NCBI RefSeq assembly: GCF_010500865.1 | Contig: NZ_JAAAWN010000007.1 | Location: forward strand, 1-53,571 | DNA from: Alteromonas profundi | GTDB taxonomy: Bacteria; Pseudomonadota; Gammaproteobacteria; Enterobacterales; Alteromonadaceae | Length of the DNA: 53,571 nt | Direction of reading: 5' to 3' | In this document: positions 28,902 to 38,121 of the stretch, in pieces | Layout of the letters: every line of letters begins with the position of its first letter | Numbering within the stretch: the first letter of the stretch is position 1 | Position numbers and translations under genes: made by a program | Notes under the pieces: generated by a model | Databases searched by the model: none | The model's input: only the letters and a program-made list of their open reading frames with translations | Told to the model about the DNA's origin: nothing

Positions 28902-29488
28902 AAGGTGATATTAAACCCAGCACCGCGGCAGAACCCCGTGGTGAAAGTAGGGTAACTGGTGTACAAGCGCATGCGGCATCCATCGTGGTGCGAAACGCTG
29001 AGCTTGGCGATATTAGTTCGTTGTTAAACCTAGAAGCCCTGTGTTTTCAAACCGACCGTTTATCTGCACGTAGCTTTAAGCATCATATACGCAGCGAACA
29101 CGCTGAACTAGTGATCGCAGAGTCAGCGGTCACTAACAAGAAAAGTCAGATAGGCCAGACTCCTGAAATCTTAGGTTATGCGTTGCTATTGCTTCGACGC
29201 GGTACCCAACTAACCCGCTTATATTCCATCGCGGTATCACCACAAGCGAGAGGTAAAGGGGTGGCGGCAGAGTTAATTCGTTGGCTAGAAGAGGTGGCAA
29301 AAACGCGGGGAAAGCCCTTTATGCGCCTAGAAGTGTCTAGCAATAACCAAGGGGCGATCGCGCTTTATAAAAAGCTTGGTTTTGTCATCTTTGGTATGTA
29401 CGACAACTACTATGATGACCAAAGTGATGCTATACGCATGCAGAAGCGACTTTTGTCAGGTAAGCCTGTTATGGAAAGCGCAAAGTAA
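28898..29488 (+). CDS. GNAT acetyltransferase paired with RimK-like ligase
   Basis: 196 aa. A polar N-terminal tail (1-27) is followed by one GNAT domain: LYSIAVSPQARGKGVAAELI holds the acetyl-CoA loop (about 116-122), and NNQGAIALYKKLGFV is the last signature. In many proteobacteria the partner of this RimK type is a GNAT fused to a C39-like peptidase. Here the protein ends after GNAT, so the peptidase part is absent. Start by ATGA overlap with the ligase gene. Confidence 0.88.
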   Translation: MKGDIKPSTAAEPRGESRVTGVQAHAASIVVRNAELGDISSLLNLEALCFQTDRLSARSFKHHIRSEHAELVIAESAVTNKKSQIGQTPEILGYALLLLRRGTQLTRLYSIAVSPQARGKGVAAELIRWLEEVAKTRGKPFMRLEVSSNNQGAIALYKKLGFVIFGMYDNYYDDQSDAIRMQKRLLSGKPVMESAK

Positions 29489-29523
29489 GTGCGTTGGTAA
29501 AAATAAGCAAATAACCCAGTTGC

Positions 29524-29566
29524 GCGGCGCCACCCGTTATTGTAATGGCGGGTAGGCACCTGCCGC
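29524..29566. repeat. Imperfect hairpin between convergent genes
   Basis: GCGGC-GCC-ACCCG (29524-29536... ) pairs with CGGGT-a-GGC-acct-GCCGC ending at 29566, around a 12-nt loop, with one bulge and one internal loop. There is no T run in either direction, so it is a weak terminator candidate or a stray palindromic unit. No second copy was seen in the window. Confidence 0.45.
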
Positions 29567-29597
29567 TAAATAAATCCCATGCGCTAGCGCACAGTAA

Positions 29598-29873
29598 TTA
29601 ATGCGGTATTTGTGCAACACTTACTTCTTTGTTAAGCGTATCTAGACGGTCAAGAATTCGTGATAATTCAGGCTCTGACGCTGAAAACCCTGTCTGTTTA
29701 ACCAAGCTTTGCCCTTCATGTATTGCATTAGCATCGCTATCTAGACACGCAGTCTTTGCGTCTAATGAATTCCATTCACCTTGAAGGTCTGAGGGGATAC
29801 GGTGGCGTTTTGCGTTAATTTTGTCTTTAATTTGCAACACTTTCCCAATTAAAAGTTGTTTATCTGACTGCAT
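29598..29873 (-). CDS. Small acidic helical protein, unknown
   Basis: 91 aa, soluble, predicted mostly helical with no cysteine pairs beyond one Cys. A good ribosome site, TAGGAGATAGTA, sits right before the ATG at 29873, the main reason to keep it. I do not recognise the family. It is flanked by DUF2937 upstream on the same strand (180 bp away) and converges with the RimK-GNAT pair. Confidence 0.6.
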   Translation of the reverse strand: MQSDKQLLIGKVLQIKDKINAKRHRIPSDLQGEWNSLDAKTACLDSDANAIHEGQSLVKQTGFSASEPELSRILDRLDTLNKEVSVAQIPH

Positions 29874-30055
29874 ATTACTATCTCCTAAAACTTAACTTAC
29901 TGATAACCTATATATTTTTCCGCTAATGTGACGGAAGTATTAAGGTGCGTTAAAAGAGAGGTTGCATGATCAATGCCAGCTTATGCACTGATTTTTCAGA
30001 TAAGCGAATGCGCCTGCGACTAAGCGATTCATGTTTGCGATTAAGGTAAACAAGA

Positions 30056-30571
30056 CTACGCGGGGTGATGCTGTCTTCTTCGTAATTTTCGTATTCCACA
30101 GTAACAAAAGTATGGGCTCCACAAAAATACATTAACCAAGATGGCTGTGAGTAGGCTAAAGGCTAAACTGGCCGGCGTGAGGGGGATAGCGGGTTTAAAG
30201 TTGGTAACCACGCGGGCTAAAGTATCGGTGCGCGTAGGGGTGAACATGTAGCCTAATTTTTCAAAATAGTGGCCATAGGTAAGTGTTCGAATTCCCGCTT
30301 CAATATCAATAAGCTCTTCGAACATGGCCGCTTTTCGCTTAGCATCTTCACGTACTACAGGCTCACTGTTCTGCGCCAGTGATTCTAGTAACGCACTCGC
30401 CGATACATACCCGTGACGTTGCGCCATTGCGGCTATTGCATTTACCTCGTCGCGGGTAGCGTCATAATAACCAGTTAAGTACTGACGGTAATGATCGGCT
30501 AAAATAGGGACTTGTAAGGCCGCAATAAAAAGCAATGCAAAAACAAATTTGTCAAACAATCGAACAATCAT
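30056..30571 (-). CDS. DUF2937 family membrane protein
   Basis: 171 aa. The DUF2937 pattern is present: one N-terminal helix (FDKFVFALLFIAALQVPI), then DHYRQYLTGYYDATRDEV, a helical middle part, and a second membrane helix near 130-152, with a basic tail. Members are widespread in gammaproteobacteria with no known role. It stands between bioA and the 91-aa gene on the same strand. Confidence 0.82.
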   Translation of the reverse strand: MIVRLFDKFVFALLFIAALQVPILADHYRQYLTGYYDATRDEVNAIAAMAQRHGYVSASALLESLAQNSEPVVREDAKRKAAMFEELIDIEAGIRTLTYGHYFEKLGYMFTPTRTDTLARVVTNFKPAIPLTPASLAFSLLTAILVNVFLWSPYFCYCGIRKLRRRQHHPA

Positions 30572-30715
30572 GTTACACCCATTCGAACCTTATGCACGCC
30601 CCTATTATAGTCGCAAAAAATGCGATATCGACGCAGCGATTTATTGGTCTTTCCGTATATTTTTTGCTGTTCTTACCAGGCTACACTCAATAATAGATTA
30701 ACCCAGTAAGGCCCG

Positions 30716-31990
30716 CTAACCCTGCTTTTGTAAGTAACTGAAGATAGCGTGGGTAAGTGCAGACAATTGTGTGGCGCTAATAATGTAAGGAGGCATAATA
30801 TATACCAGTTTTCCAAAGGGTCTTATCCATACGCCATGGCGAACAAAGTGGCGCTGAATTTCTGCTACGTTCACCGGTGCACGGGTTTCAACTACACCAA
30901 TGGCACCGAGTACGCGAACATCTGCTACCACAGCTAATGAGGCACATTTTTCCAGTTCGCTCTGTAATTGTTGCTCAATAGCCTGTACTTGCGTTTGCCA
31001 ATGGTTTTGATTAATGAGTGATAAACTAGCGTTTGCCACCGCGCAAGCAAGAGGATTGCCCATATAGGTAGGGCCATGCATAAATACGCCAGGCTCGCCT
31101 TGACACACGCCCAATGCAACATCTTCGGTACAAAGCGTAGCGGCCATGGTCATATAACCGCCGGTTAGTGCTTTTCCTAAACATAAAATATCAGGAGAGA
31201 TATCGGCATGTTCACAGGCAAATAATTTACCTGTGCGTCCGAAGCCTGTGGCAATCTCGTCGCAGATGAGTAATACATCATAACTATCGCACAGCTGTCG
31301 ACAGCGCTTTAAATACTCGGGGTGATACATACGCATGCCCCCCGCGCCTTGTACAATCGGCTCTAAAATCAACGCAGCTATTTCATGGTGATGATTTTCA
31401 AACATTTCCACCATCGGCAGAATATCGTCTTCACTAAAGGTTTGTCCGAAACGCGTTTGGGGGGCGGGCGCAAATAATTGCTTACTTAGCACGTTTTCAA
31501 ACAGGCTATGCATCCCATTTATCGGATCGCACACCGACATAGCGGCAAAGGTATCGCCGTGATAGCCATTGCGCGGTGCGACAATACGAGATTTTTCGCT
31601 ACGCCCCTGGCAGGCCCAGTATTGAATAGCCATTTTAATCGCTACTTCTACTGCCACAGAGCCTGAGTCTGCTAAAAATACCCGAGATAATCCATCTGGC
31701 ACCATATCTAGCAACGTACGACAGACATTGATAGCGGGCTGGTGGGTGATGCCGCCAAACATGACATGTGAGAACGCATCTACCTGATCGTGCGCTGCTT
31801 TATTCAGGGTGGGGTGATTGTAGCCATGAATGGCAGCCCACCAACTCGACATGCCATCGACAAGTTCTTCACCACTGGCAAGCGTAAGCTTAGCACCCTT
31901 CGCCCCTGTCACTTCATAGCAAGGCAAGGCGTTAACAGAGGATGTATAAGGGTGCCAAATATGCTGCTTATCAAATTCTATATTGTTCAA
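30716..31990 (-). CDS. bioA: Adenosylmethionine--8-amino-7-oxononanoate aminotransferase
   Basis: 424 aa if it starts at the TTG at 31990; the frame stays open to an ATG at 32050 (444 aa). I prefer the inner start. The 20 extra residues are unlike BioA. E. coli BioA begins about eight residues before HIWHPYTS, as the TTG start would here. The candidate divergent promoter and operator occupy 32002-32055. Neither start has a good ribosome site. Class III PLP fold: GSVAVEVAIKMAIQYW, DEIATGFGRTGKLFA, and the PLP lysine in GKALTGGYM. It makes 7,8-diaminopelargonate with SAM as amino donor. Confidence 0.93.
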   Translation of the reverse strand: MNNIEFDKQHIWHPYTSSVNALPCYEVTGAKGAKLTLASGEELVDGMSSWWAAIHGYNHPTLNKAAHDQVDAFSHVMFGGITHQPAINVCRTLLDMVPDGLSRVFLADSGSVAVEVAIKMAIQYWACQGRSEKSRIVAPRNGYHGDTFAAMSVCDPINGMHSLFENVLSKQLFAPAPQTRFGQTFSEDDILPMVEMFENHHHEIAALILEPIVQGAGGMRMYHPEYLKRCRQLCDSYDVLLICDEIATGFGRTGKLFACEHADISPDILCLGKALTGGYMTMAATLCTEDVALGVCQGEPGVFMHGPTYMGNPLACAVANASLSLINQNHWQTQVQAIEQQLQSELEKCASLAVVADVRVLGAIGVVETRAPVNVAEIQRHFVRHGVWIRPFGKLVYIMPPYIISATQLSALTHAIFSYLQKQG

Positions 31991-32001
31991 AATATAACCG
32001 T

Positions 32002-32055
32002 TAGTAAATGTTATGAAATGGTCAGAGTTGACAACTTTGTGTTGGGGCATAGACT
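32002..32055. promoter_or_regulatory. Face-to-face bioA/bioB promoters with candidate BirA operator
   Basis: Rightward promoter: TTGACA (32028-32033), 16-bp spacer, TAGACT (32050-32055), start near 32062. Leftward promoter on the minus strand: TTGTCA (32034-32029), 16-bp spacer, TAACAT (32012-32007). The known BirA site is TTGTAAAC, 17-18 bp, GTTTACAA. Here TAGTAAAT (32002-32009) and GTTGACAA (32027-32034) match 6/8 and 7/8 with a 17-bp spacer, and overlap both promoters. Repression by biotinyl-AMP-bound BirA is inferred. Confidence 0.6.
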
Positions 32056-32088
32056 AAGCCAGCATTTAACATTAGTAAAGGACAGTCA

Positions 32089-33198
32089 ATGACAACGGCT
32101 TTTGCGTCTCACGCGCACAATAATACAATTCGCCAAGACTGGAGCAAGGCCGAAGTAGAGGCCCTCTATGCACTACCGTTTAACGATTTATTGTTTAAGG
32201 CGCAGGTAATTCACCGCGAACACTTCAACCCCAATGAAGTACAAGTGAGTACTTTGTTATCAATAAAAACAGGTGCCTGTCCAGAAGATTGCAAATACTG
32301 CCCACAAAGCGCGCGTTATGATACTGGTCTTGAAAAAGAACGTTTGCTTGAAATCGAAAAAGTAATTGAGCGTGCGAAAGAGGCTAAGCACGCTGGTTCA
32401 ACGCGGTTTTGTATGGGGGCTGCTTGGCGCAACCCGCGGGATCGTGATATGCCGTATATTGTGAAAATGGTAGAAGAAGTTAAACAACTCGGCTTAGAAA
32501 CCTGCATGACGCTGGGTATGCTAACCCGAGATCAAGCGGTAGCATTAAAACAAGCAGGGTTAGACTATTACAATCATAATTTAGATACATCGCCTGAATA
32601 TTATGGCGACATTATCACCACCCGTACGTATGCAGATAGGTTAGATACACTTGAAAATGTGCGAGCCGCGGGCATGAATGTATGCTCGGGTGGAATTGTA
32701 GGAATGGGCGAAACTGTCAGCGATAGGGCCAGTATGTTGGTGCAGCTCGCTAACTTACCCGAACAGCCGCAAAGTGTGCCCATCAACATGTTGGTTAAGG
32801 TCAAAGGTACGCCTCTTGACAGTGTAGAAGACCTCGATTATTTCGAGTTTATTCGCACCATTGCCGTGGCGCGAATAATGATGCCGAAATCGCATGTTCG
32901 TTTGTCTGCGGGACGCGAGGCGATGAATGAGCAAATGCAAGCGTTATGCTTTATGGCAGGCGCCAACTCAATATTCTATGGTTGTAAACTACTTACAACA
33001 TCAAACCCTGATACCCATGAAGATGTGCTGCTATTTAAGAAGTTAGGTATTAATACCGAGCGTACGAGAGATTTCTCTGACGCCGCGCATCAACAAGTAT
33101 TAGAAGAAGAGATTGCGCAACACAAAGCGGGTGGCAGCAATGAATTGTTTTATGACGCCACCAAGGTGCGCACCAATAACGCAACATCGGAGGTGTAA
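32089..33198 (+). CDS. bioB: Biotin synthase
   Basis: 369 aa radical-SAM enzyme converting dethiobiotin to biotin. The [4Fe-4S] ligands are Cys64, Cys68 and Cys71. The [2Fe-2S] cluster ligands fall at Cys108, Cys139, Cys199 and Arg271. All are in register with E. coli BioB (offset +11). AAAGGACA lies before the ATG. The stop overlaps the bioF ATG by one base (TAATG). First gene of bioBFCD, divergent from bioA. Confidence 0.98.
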   Translation: MTTAFASHAHNNTIRQDWSKAEVEALYALPFNDLLFKAQVIHREHFNPNEVQVSTLLSIKTGACPEDCKYCPQSARYDTGLEKERLLEIEKVIERAKEAKHAGSTRFCMGAAWRNPRDRDMPYIVKMVEEVKQLGLETCMTLGMLTRDQAVALKQAGLDYYNHNLDTSPEYYGDIITTRTYADRLDTLENVRAAGMNVCSGGIVGMGETVSDRASMLVQLANLPEQPQSVPINMLVKVKGTPLDSVEDLDYFEFIRTIAVARIMMPKSHVRLSAGREAMNEQMQALCFMAGANSIFYGCKLLTTSNPDTHEDVLLFKKLGINTERTRDFSDAAHQQVLEEEIAQHKAGGSNELFYDATKVRTNNATSEV

Positions 33199-34397
33199 TG
33201 TCATTTCAGTGGCTAGGGCCCGTACTACAACAGCGTAGTGAACAGGGGTATTTGCGTCAGCGCCAATGTCAGCAGTATGAAAAAGATAACATCATCTGCA
33301 TTAACGATGCGCATTACTTAAATTTCGCCAGTAATGACTATCTAGGTATGCGTCACCACGAAGGTGTATTGCAAAACTGGGTAGAAGGGCTAGCACAGTT
33401 CGGTGCTGGTAGTGGCGGGTCTCCTTTAGTCACTGGCCATACTCAAGCCCATCTAGCGTTAGAGTCTTATATAGCTGAAGGGTTAAATCGCGAAGCCGCT
33501 TTGCTGTTTAATTCAGGTTTTGCTGCTAACCAAGCAATATGTATGGCATTAGCAGGTAATAAAACCGCAAATGTGAGTATGTTTACCGATAAACTTATGC
33601 ATGCTTCATTCTTAGAAGCAGCCATGATAAGCGATGCAAACGTCAGACGATTTGCTCACAACGATATGCAGCACCTTGCTACCTTATTGAACAAAGAGAG
33701 CGCTGAAGACAAACTTATCGTGACGGAAGGCGTATTCAGTATGGACGGAGATAGCGCCCCCATTGATGAGATAATCTCGCTGGCCCACAATAATAATGCG
33801 TGGTTAATGCTAGATGATGCACACGGCATGGGGGTGTTGGGAGAGAGAGGGTTAGGCACAACAGAGTCACTTTCCCTATCTCAGCAACAGGTGCCTGTGG
33901 TTATGGGTACCTTTGGCAAAGCAATAGGCACCGCGGGGGCGTTTATCGCTGGTAGTCAAGATTTAATCGATTATTTGATAAATTTTGCAAAACACTACAT
34001 TTATTCCACCGCGATGCCACCGGCCCAAGCGATAGCAACCTTATATTCGCTAACCTATCTCGCGTCAGATAATAGCAGACAACGGCAATTACACGACAAT
34101 ATAGCGTATTTTCGCCACCGCTTTGTTACCCAATTTAGCCCGAATAAAGGGCGAGACGTGTTACTACTTAAGCCAAGTACGAGCGCCATACAGCCTATTA
34201 TTGTAGGGTCGCCACAGCGCGCGATGGCGCTAAGTGATGGCCTAAAAGAACGAGGTATTTGGGTTCCGGCGATTCGTTATCCCAGCGTACCTAAAGGTGA
34301 AGATAGGCTTCGAATAACCCTAAGTGCAACCCATAGTAAACAGGATGTCGATGTACTAATTGATGCATTAACCCTAGCATACGAGGCGTTACTGTGA
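33198..34397 (+). CDS. bioF: 8-amino-7-oxononanoate synthase
   Basis: 399 aa PLP enzyme joining pimeloyl-ACP and alanine. NFASNDYLGMRHH at the N-terminus, GAGSGGSPLVTGH, DDAHGMGVLG, and Lys241 in GTFGKAIGTAGAF as the PLP lysine are all present. It overlaps bioB by one base and bioC by four, so it is translationally coupled. Confidence 0.97.
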   Translation: MSFQWLGPVLQQRSEQGYLRQRQCQQYEKDNIICINDAHYLNFASNDYLGMRHHEGVLQNWVEGLAQFGAGSGGSPLVTGHTQAHLALESYIAEGLNREAALLFNSGFAANQAICMALAGNKTANVSMFTDKLMHASFLEAAMISDANVRRFAHNDMQHLATLLNKESAEDKLIVTEGVFSMDGDSAPIDEIISLAHNNNAWLMLDDAHGMGVLGERGLGTTESLSLSQQQVPVVMGTFGKAIGTAGAFIAGSQDLIDYLINFAKHYIYSTAMPPAQAIATLYSLTYLASDNSRQRQLHDNIAYFRHRFVTQFSPNKGRDVLLLKPSTSAIQPIIVGSPQRAMALSDGLKERGIWVPAIRYPSVPKGEDRLRITLSATHSKQDVDVLIDALTLAYEALL

Positions 34398-35227
34398 ATG
34401 CGATTTTACCAATACCTTCGCCGAGTGAAAAAAAACGCGATTGTGATGCCGGTGACATGTCGCATACACAAAAAGTTGCCTGTACATTTAGTAAGGCTGC
34501 TTGCCAATACGACAACGAAGCGCGTATTCAAAAGGTAATTGCCGCCAAGGCAATGGCATTTTTGCCGTTATCTTTACCGGGCAAAGGCCTTGATGTGGGG
34601 TGTGGTACAGGGCTACATACTGCGCACTTACACCGCCGAGGCTTTCAAGTACAAGGGGTGGATATTGCAAAAGGTATGGTGCGTTATGCCCAAGACAACT
34701 ATCCGCATATAAGTTTTTTACACGGGTGTGCGCAACAGCTGCCATTGCCTAGTATGTCTGTCGATTGGATATTTTCTTCCATGGCACTGCAGTGGTGTTC
34801 AGCGCCGTGCGAGGTGGCAAAAGAGCTTTATCGTGTAATGAAACCGGGCAGCATTGCCGAGCTTAGTATTATGGTAGCCGGTTCATTTGAAGAGCTTCAT
34901 AACGCGAGAGCGGCTGCAGGCTTATCTCCTGCACTGACGACCATGGCAACCTACACGCAATGGCTTAGCGCCTTTCTTCACATCGGCTTTACAGTAAACC
35001 GCTTAATTACTAACGTCTATGTAGATAGACACCCGCACGTAATGGGGGTGCTGCGCTCCATTAAAAACGTGGGAGCAGGGGTTACCCATAGCCATCAGCA
35101 AAGCTTAAATAAACGGGATATTGCTGCGTTAGATATGGCCTATCGTAACCTTATGGGCGAACAGCAATGTGAACTTGGGCTGCCTTTGTCTTATTTGGTC
35201 AGCCATTTTAGATTAGAGAAGCGATGA
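34394..35227 (+). CDS. bioC: Malonyl-ACP O-methyltransferase
   Basis: 277 aa from a GTG overlapping the bioF stop (GTGA). SAM-dependent methyltransferase: motif I LDVGCGTGLHT (about 73-83), and SSMALQWC, typical of BioC, near 127-134. It methylates malonyl-ACP to start pimelate synthesis on the fatty-acid machinery. No bioH was seen in the window. About 25 residues longer at the N-terminus than E. coli BioC; an inner ATG at 34457 (MSHTQKVACTF) would trim that. Confidence 0.95.
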   Translation: MNAILPIPSPSEKKRDCDAGDMSHTQKVACTFSKAACQYDNEARIQKVIAAKAMAFLPLSLPGKGLDVGCGTGLHTAHLHRRGFQVQGVDIAKGMVRYAQDNYPHISFLHGCAQQLPLPSMSVDWIFSSMALQWCSAPCEVAKELYRVMKPGSIAELSIMVAGSFEELHNARAAAGLSPALTTMATYTQWLSAFLHIGFTVNRLITNVYVDRHPHVMGVLRSIKNVGAGVTHSHQQSLNKRDIAALDMAYRNLMGEQQCELGLPLSYLVSHFRLEKR

Positions 35228-35895
35228 AACAGTACTTTATCACCGGCACCGACACGGAAGTGGGAAAAACCTATGTGACCCGTTTATTATTAGAAGGGGC
35301 CACTGCGCTTGGGAAAACGAATGTGGGTTATAAACCCATAGCGGCGGGCTGCGAAAATGTTAATGGTGTTTGGGTTAATGAGGATGCTAGTGCTATACAA
35401 CAAGCAAGTGGCATAGCCGTACCCATTAATGAAATAAACCCTATTCGGCTAATTCCCGCCATTGCACCCCATATTGCTGCGGCGGAGGCCGATATTGAGC
35501 TGAGTGGCAAAGTCATAACGAAGGGGCTGGAAACGTTACAGCATTATGAACCGGAATTATTGCTTATGGAAGGAGCGGGGGGATGGCGACTGCCGTTAGG
35601 CCAAGGGGTGTTTTTACCGGATATAATCTCGTCGTTAAACATGGAGGTGATAATGGTGGTAGGAATGAAACTAGGGTGCTTGAACCATGCGTTTTTAACT
35701 GCTGAGGCGATAATACGCGATGGATTAACACTAAAAGGTTGGGTGGCAAATGATATTAGCGGAGATATGGCCCGCTATAACGAAAACTTAGCCACCCTAA
35801 AACGGGAATTGCCCGCGCCTTTATTACTAGAAGTGCCCTACAACCGGGTACCTCATCAACACCTTTTATTCACCGCTATCGAGCAACTCAGTTAA
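35224..35895 (+). CDS. bioD: Dethiobiotin synthetase
   Basis: 223 aa. P-loop GTDTEVGKT (8-16), GYKPIAAGCE, and EGAGGW with the Mg-binding acidic residue are standard BioD marks. It closes the ureido ring of dethiobiotin from diaminopelargonate, CO2 and ATP. Start by ATGA overlap with bioC. The last 30 bp overlap the 3' end of the convergent pepE. Confidence 0.97.
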   Translation: MKQYFITGTDTEVGKTYVTRLLLEGATALGKTNVGYKPIAAGCENVNGVWVNEDASAIQQASGIAVPINEINPIRLIPAIAPHIAAAEADIELSGKVITKGLETLQHYEPELLLMEGAGGWRLPLGQGVFLPDIISSLNMEVIMVVGMKLGCLNHAFLTAEAIIRDGLTLKGWVANDISGDMARYNENLATLKRELPAPLLLEVPYNRVPHQHLLFTAIEQLS

Positions 35896-36588
35896 ATCGT
35901 CGTTGGGCCCTATGGCGGTTTTTGTTTCACCTTTAAAAATAAAGCCGCCTTTGTCACCTATCAACGATAGTGTTTTATTGCTAAACACTAAAGCGGTACC
36001 TTCTCGTATACCCACCACAGGAAGGGTTGGGTTTAAGGTTGTGAACTCCGCAAGTCGTTGATCACGGGTTTCGCCATTGTGCCCTGGCGGATGAAAATCT
36101 GTGTAGTGCGGGTTAATTTGAAACGGCACTATTTCAAGGGCGTCAAAACTTGGCGGTTCAATAATTGGCATATCGTTGGTTGTACGAATACTCTGCCCGC
36201 AAATATTTGACCCTGCGCTCCATCCAATATAGGCCGCACCATCAGCGATAGCGTGCTTAAGCGGTACAGTTAACGCCTGACGATACAACGTATGCAAAAG
36301 GTGAAAAGTATTGCCGCCACCAACAACAATCGCTTGGTTATTCTCTTTAGCATGGCGAATAGCAGAGGCAGGATCATCAAGGGTGTGCAAACCAATGAGC
36401 GTACATTCAGGCAGTGCTTTTGCTACAGCCTCGACATAATTATCATAACTTTGGGTAACAGCAGCGAAGGGAACGAACAGGAGTTCGCGAATATCCCCTA
36501 AGTGTGCAAGAATATGCGCTCTAGCGTGTGCTAGATAGGCTTCGTCACCTTCACGTGAACTACTTAACATTAATACATGTGCGGTCAT
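35866..36588 (-). CDS. pepE: Peptidase E (alpha-aspartyl dipeptidase)
   Basis: 240 aa from the ATG at 36588, set by GGAG 7 nt upstream; an in-frame GTG/ATG-type start 48 bp further out is unsupported. Family S51: Ser124 in GWSAGSN is the nucleophile, with His161 (NPHYTDFH) and Asp139, all at the Salmonella PepE positions plus four. It hydrolyses Asp-X dipeptides in the cytosol. It overlaps bioD tail to tail by 30 bp. Confidence 0.95.
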   Translation of the reverse strand: MTAHVLMLSSSREGDEAYLAHARAHILAHLGDIRELLFVPFAAVTQSYDNYVEAVAKALPECTLIGLHTLDDPASAIRHAKENNQAIVVGGGNTFHLLHTLYRQALTVPLKHAIADGAAYIGWSAGSNICGQSIRTTNDMPIIEPPSFDALEIVPFQINPHYTDFHPPGHNGETRDQRLAEFTTLNPTLPVVGIREGTALVFSNKTLSLIGDKGGFIFKGETKTAIGPNDDLTELLDSGE

Positions 36589-36681
36589 AACAGCTCCACA
36601 TTTTTCCGAGCGGCCATCATACGTGAAACTAACCATAAAGTTTAGTCACAGACCGTCTATAGCATTAAAAAGGAATTCAAC

Positions 36682-37149
36682 ATGAGCGAAAAGACATCGT
36701 TGTTGTTTGTATGTCTAGGTAATATTTGCCGCTCCCCAACCGCAGAAGCGGTGTTCATTCGAAAAGCTGCTGATGCCGGCCTTGATCTCATTATCGACTC
36801 TGCTGGCACCCATGGCTATCACATTGGTAAAGCGCCCGACAAACGATCGCAATCGGCGGGAACAGCGAGAGGTTATAGCTTTAAAGGTCTTAAATGCCGT
36901 CGTGTAGATGAAAGTGACTTTGAAAAATTTGACTACATTTTGGCAATGGATAAAAGCAATCTCGATAACTTGCATAAAATATGTCCTAGCGAGTATCAGC
37001 ACAAAATTCACTTATTTTTGGCGTTAGCTGGTGCTGACGAAGAAGAAGTACCAGACCCTTACTATGGCGGGAAAGGGGGCTTTGAGTTGGTGTTGGATCT
37101 TATTGAAGACGCTGCCGATGGGCTTATTGAACACCTTAAACTAGGTTAG
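36682..37149 (+). CDS. Low-molecular-weight protein-tyrosine phosphatase
   Basis: 155 aa. The active-site loop is CLGNICRS, with nucleophile Cys11 and Arg17. The general acid is Asp125 in VPDPYYGG. AAAGGAATTC precedes the ATG. It is not in a polysaccharide cluster, where Wzb-type enzymes usually sit; three bases separate it from btuC. The closest eukaryote-like LMW-PTP group is suggested by DPYYGG. Substrate unknown. Confidence 0.95.
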   Translation: MSEKTSLLFVCLGNICRSPTAEAVFIRKAADAGLDLIIDSAGTHGYHIGKAPDKRSQSAGTARGYSFKGLKCRRVDESDFEKFDYILAMDKSNLDNLHKICPSEYQHKIHLFLALAGADEEEVPDPYYGGKGGFELVLDLIEDAADGLIEHLKLG

Positions 37150-37152
37150 TAG

Positions 37153-38121
37153 ATGGCCGGTAAATCAGCACACAAATCTGCGTTTTTACTCGCCTTTAGT
37201 GTAAGCGCTGTTTTAGTATTGGCAGTGCTTGCACGGGTGTGGCTACAAGATACTCCCTTGTCATTAAAACAGCATATTACGCTGGCACTACAGATACCCT
37301 TGGTGCTAACTGCGGTGCTCGTGGGGGCTGTACTAGCGGTGAGCGGCGCCACCTTACAGGTAGTGTTGCGAAATCCCCTCGCAGACCCCGGCATAGTAGG
37401 GATCACGAGTGGAGCTAGTTTAGTGGCTGCAGTGTTATTGCTCATTACCCCAGATTGGGCGAAAGGGTATCTACACTATATATTACCCCTAGGCTGTTTT
37501 ATTGGCGCGCTTACGACCACGTTTGTCATCTATCGGTTGGCGCGCACCCTGCTAGGTTCTGCAACTGCGGTAATTTTGTCTGGCATTGCTATTTCTACCC
37601 TAAGTGGCGCAATTATTGGTTGGTTATACCTTTTTAGCGATGCACAATCACTGCGCAACCTAACATTTTGGCTAATGGGGAGCGTGTATCAAGCATCATG
37701 GCCCATTTTATTAGTGAGCGGCCCAATCATTGTGCTTAGCCTTGCGTATCAAATTAAACAAGCGGTGTACTTCAACCGCTTATATGCTGGCGATATAGCC
37801 GCGCTAAGCAGCGGCGTGCAGGTACAACGACTTACTGAGAAAAGTTTAATTGCTTGTGCTATTGGGGTAGGAGCCGCAGTGTCTATAGCCGGCGCGATTG
37901 CATTTGTAGGGTTACTTGTTCCCCACGTGTTACGCTTATTTTTGGGCCATGATAACCGTTTACTACTGCCTATTAGCGGTTTATGTGGGGCTAGTTTATT
38001 ATTAATGGTGGTATTAGCTTCAGAATATACTGGTGCAATTACGCTTCCAGTATCAATGATTACTGCAACACTTGGTGGCCCCTTATTGGTATGGGCGTTG
38101 TTGAAGGGGCAGCTTCGATGA
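37153..38121 (+). CDS. btuC: BtuC-type ABC transporter permease
   Basis: 322 aa, FecCD family, about ten helices. LAVSGATLQVVLRNPLADPG (about 63-82) is the family signature. AIAFVGLLVPHVLRL is the coupling-helix region that docks on the ATPase. The end (ITATLGGPLLVWALLKG) is close to E. coli BtuC as I remember it. With the overlapping ATPase gene it forms the membrane part of an importer, most likely for vitamin B12. No btuF and no cobalamin riboswitch are visible, so a siderophore substrate is not excluded. Confidence 0.8.
   Translation: MAGKSAHKSAFLLAFSVSAVLVLAVLARVWLQDTPLSLKQHITLALQIPLVLTAVLVGAVLAVSGATLQVVLRNPLADPGIVGITSGASLVAAVLLLITPDWAKGYLHYILPLGCFIGALTTTFVIYRLARTLLGSATAVILSGIAISTLSGAIIGWLYLFSDAQSLRNLTFWLMGSVYQASWPILLVSGPIIVLSLAYQIKQAVYFNRLYAGDIAALSSGVQVQRLTEKSLIACAIGVGAAVSIAGAIAFVGLLVPHVLRLFLGHDNRLLLPISGLCGASLLLMVVLASEYTGAITLPVSMITATLGGPLLVWALLKGQLR

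Noticed and set aside
29950..30132. 60-codon frame overlapping the end of DUF2937
   Set aside because: Overlaps a better-supported gene in another frame and lacks a ribosome site.
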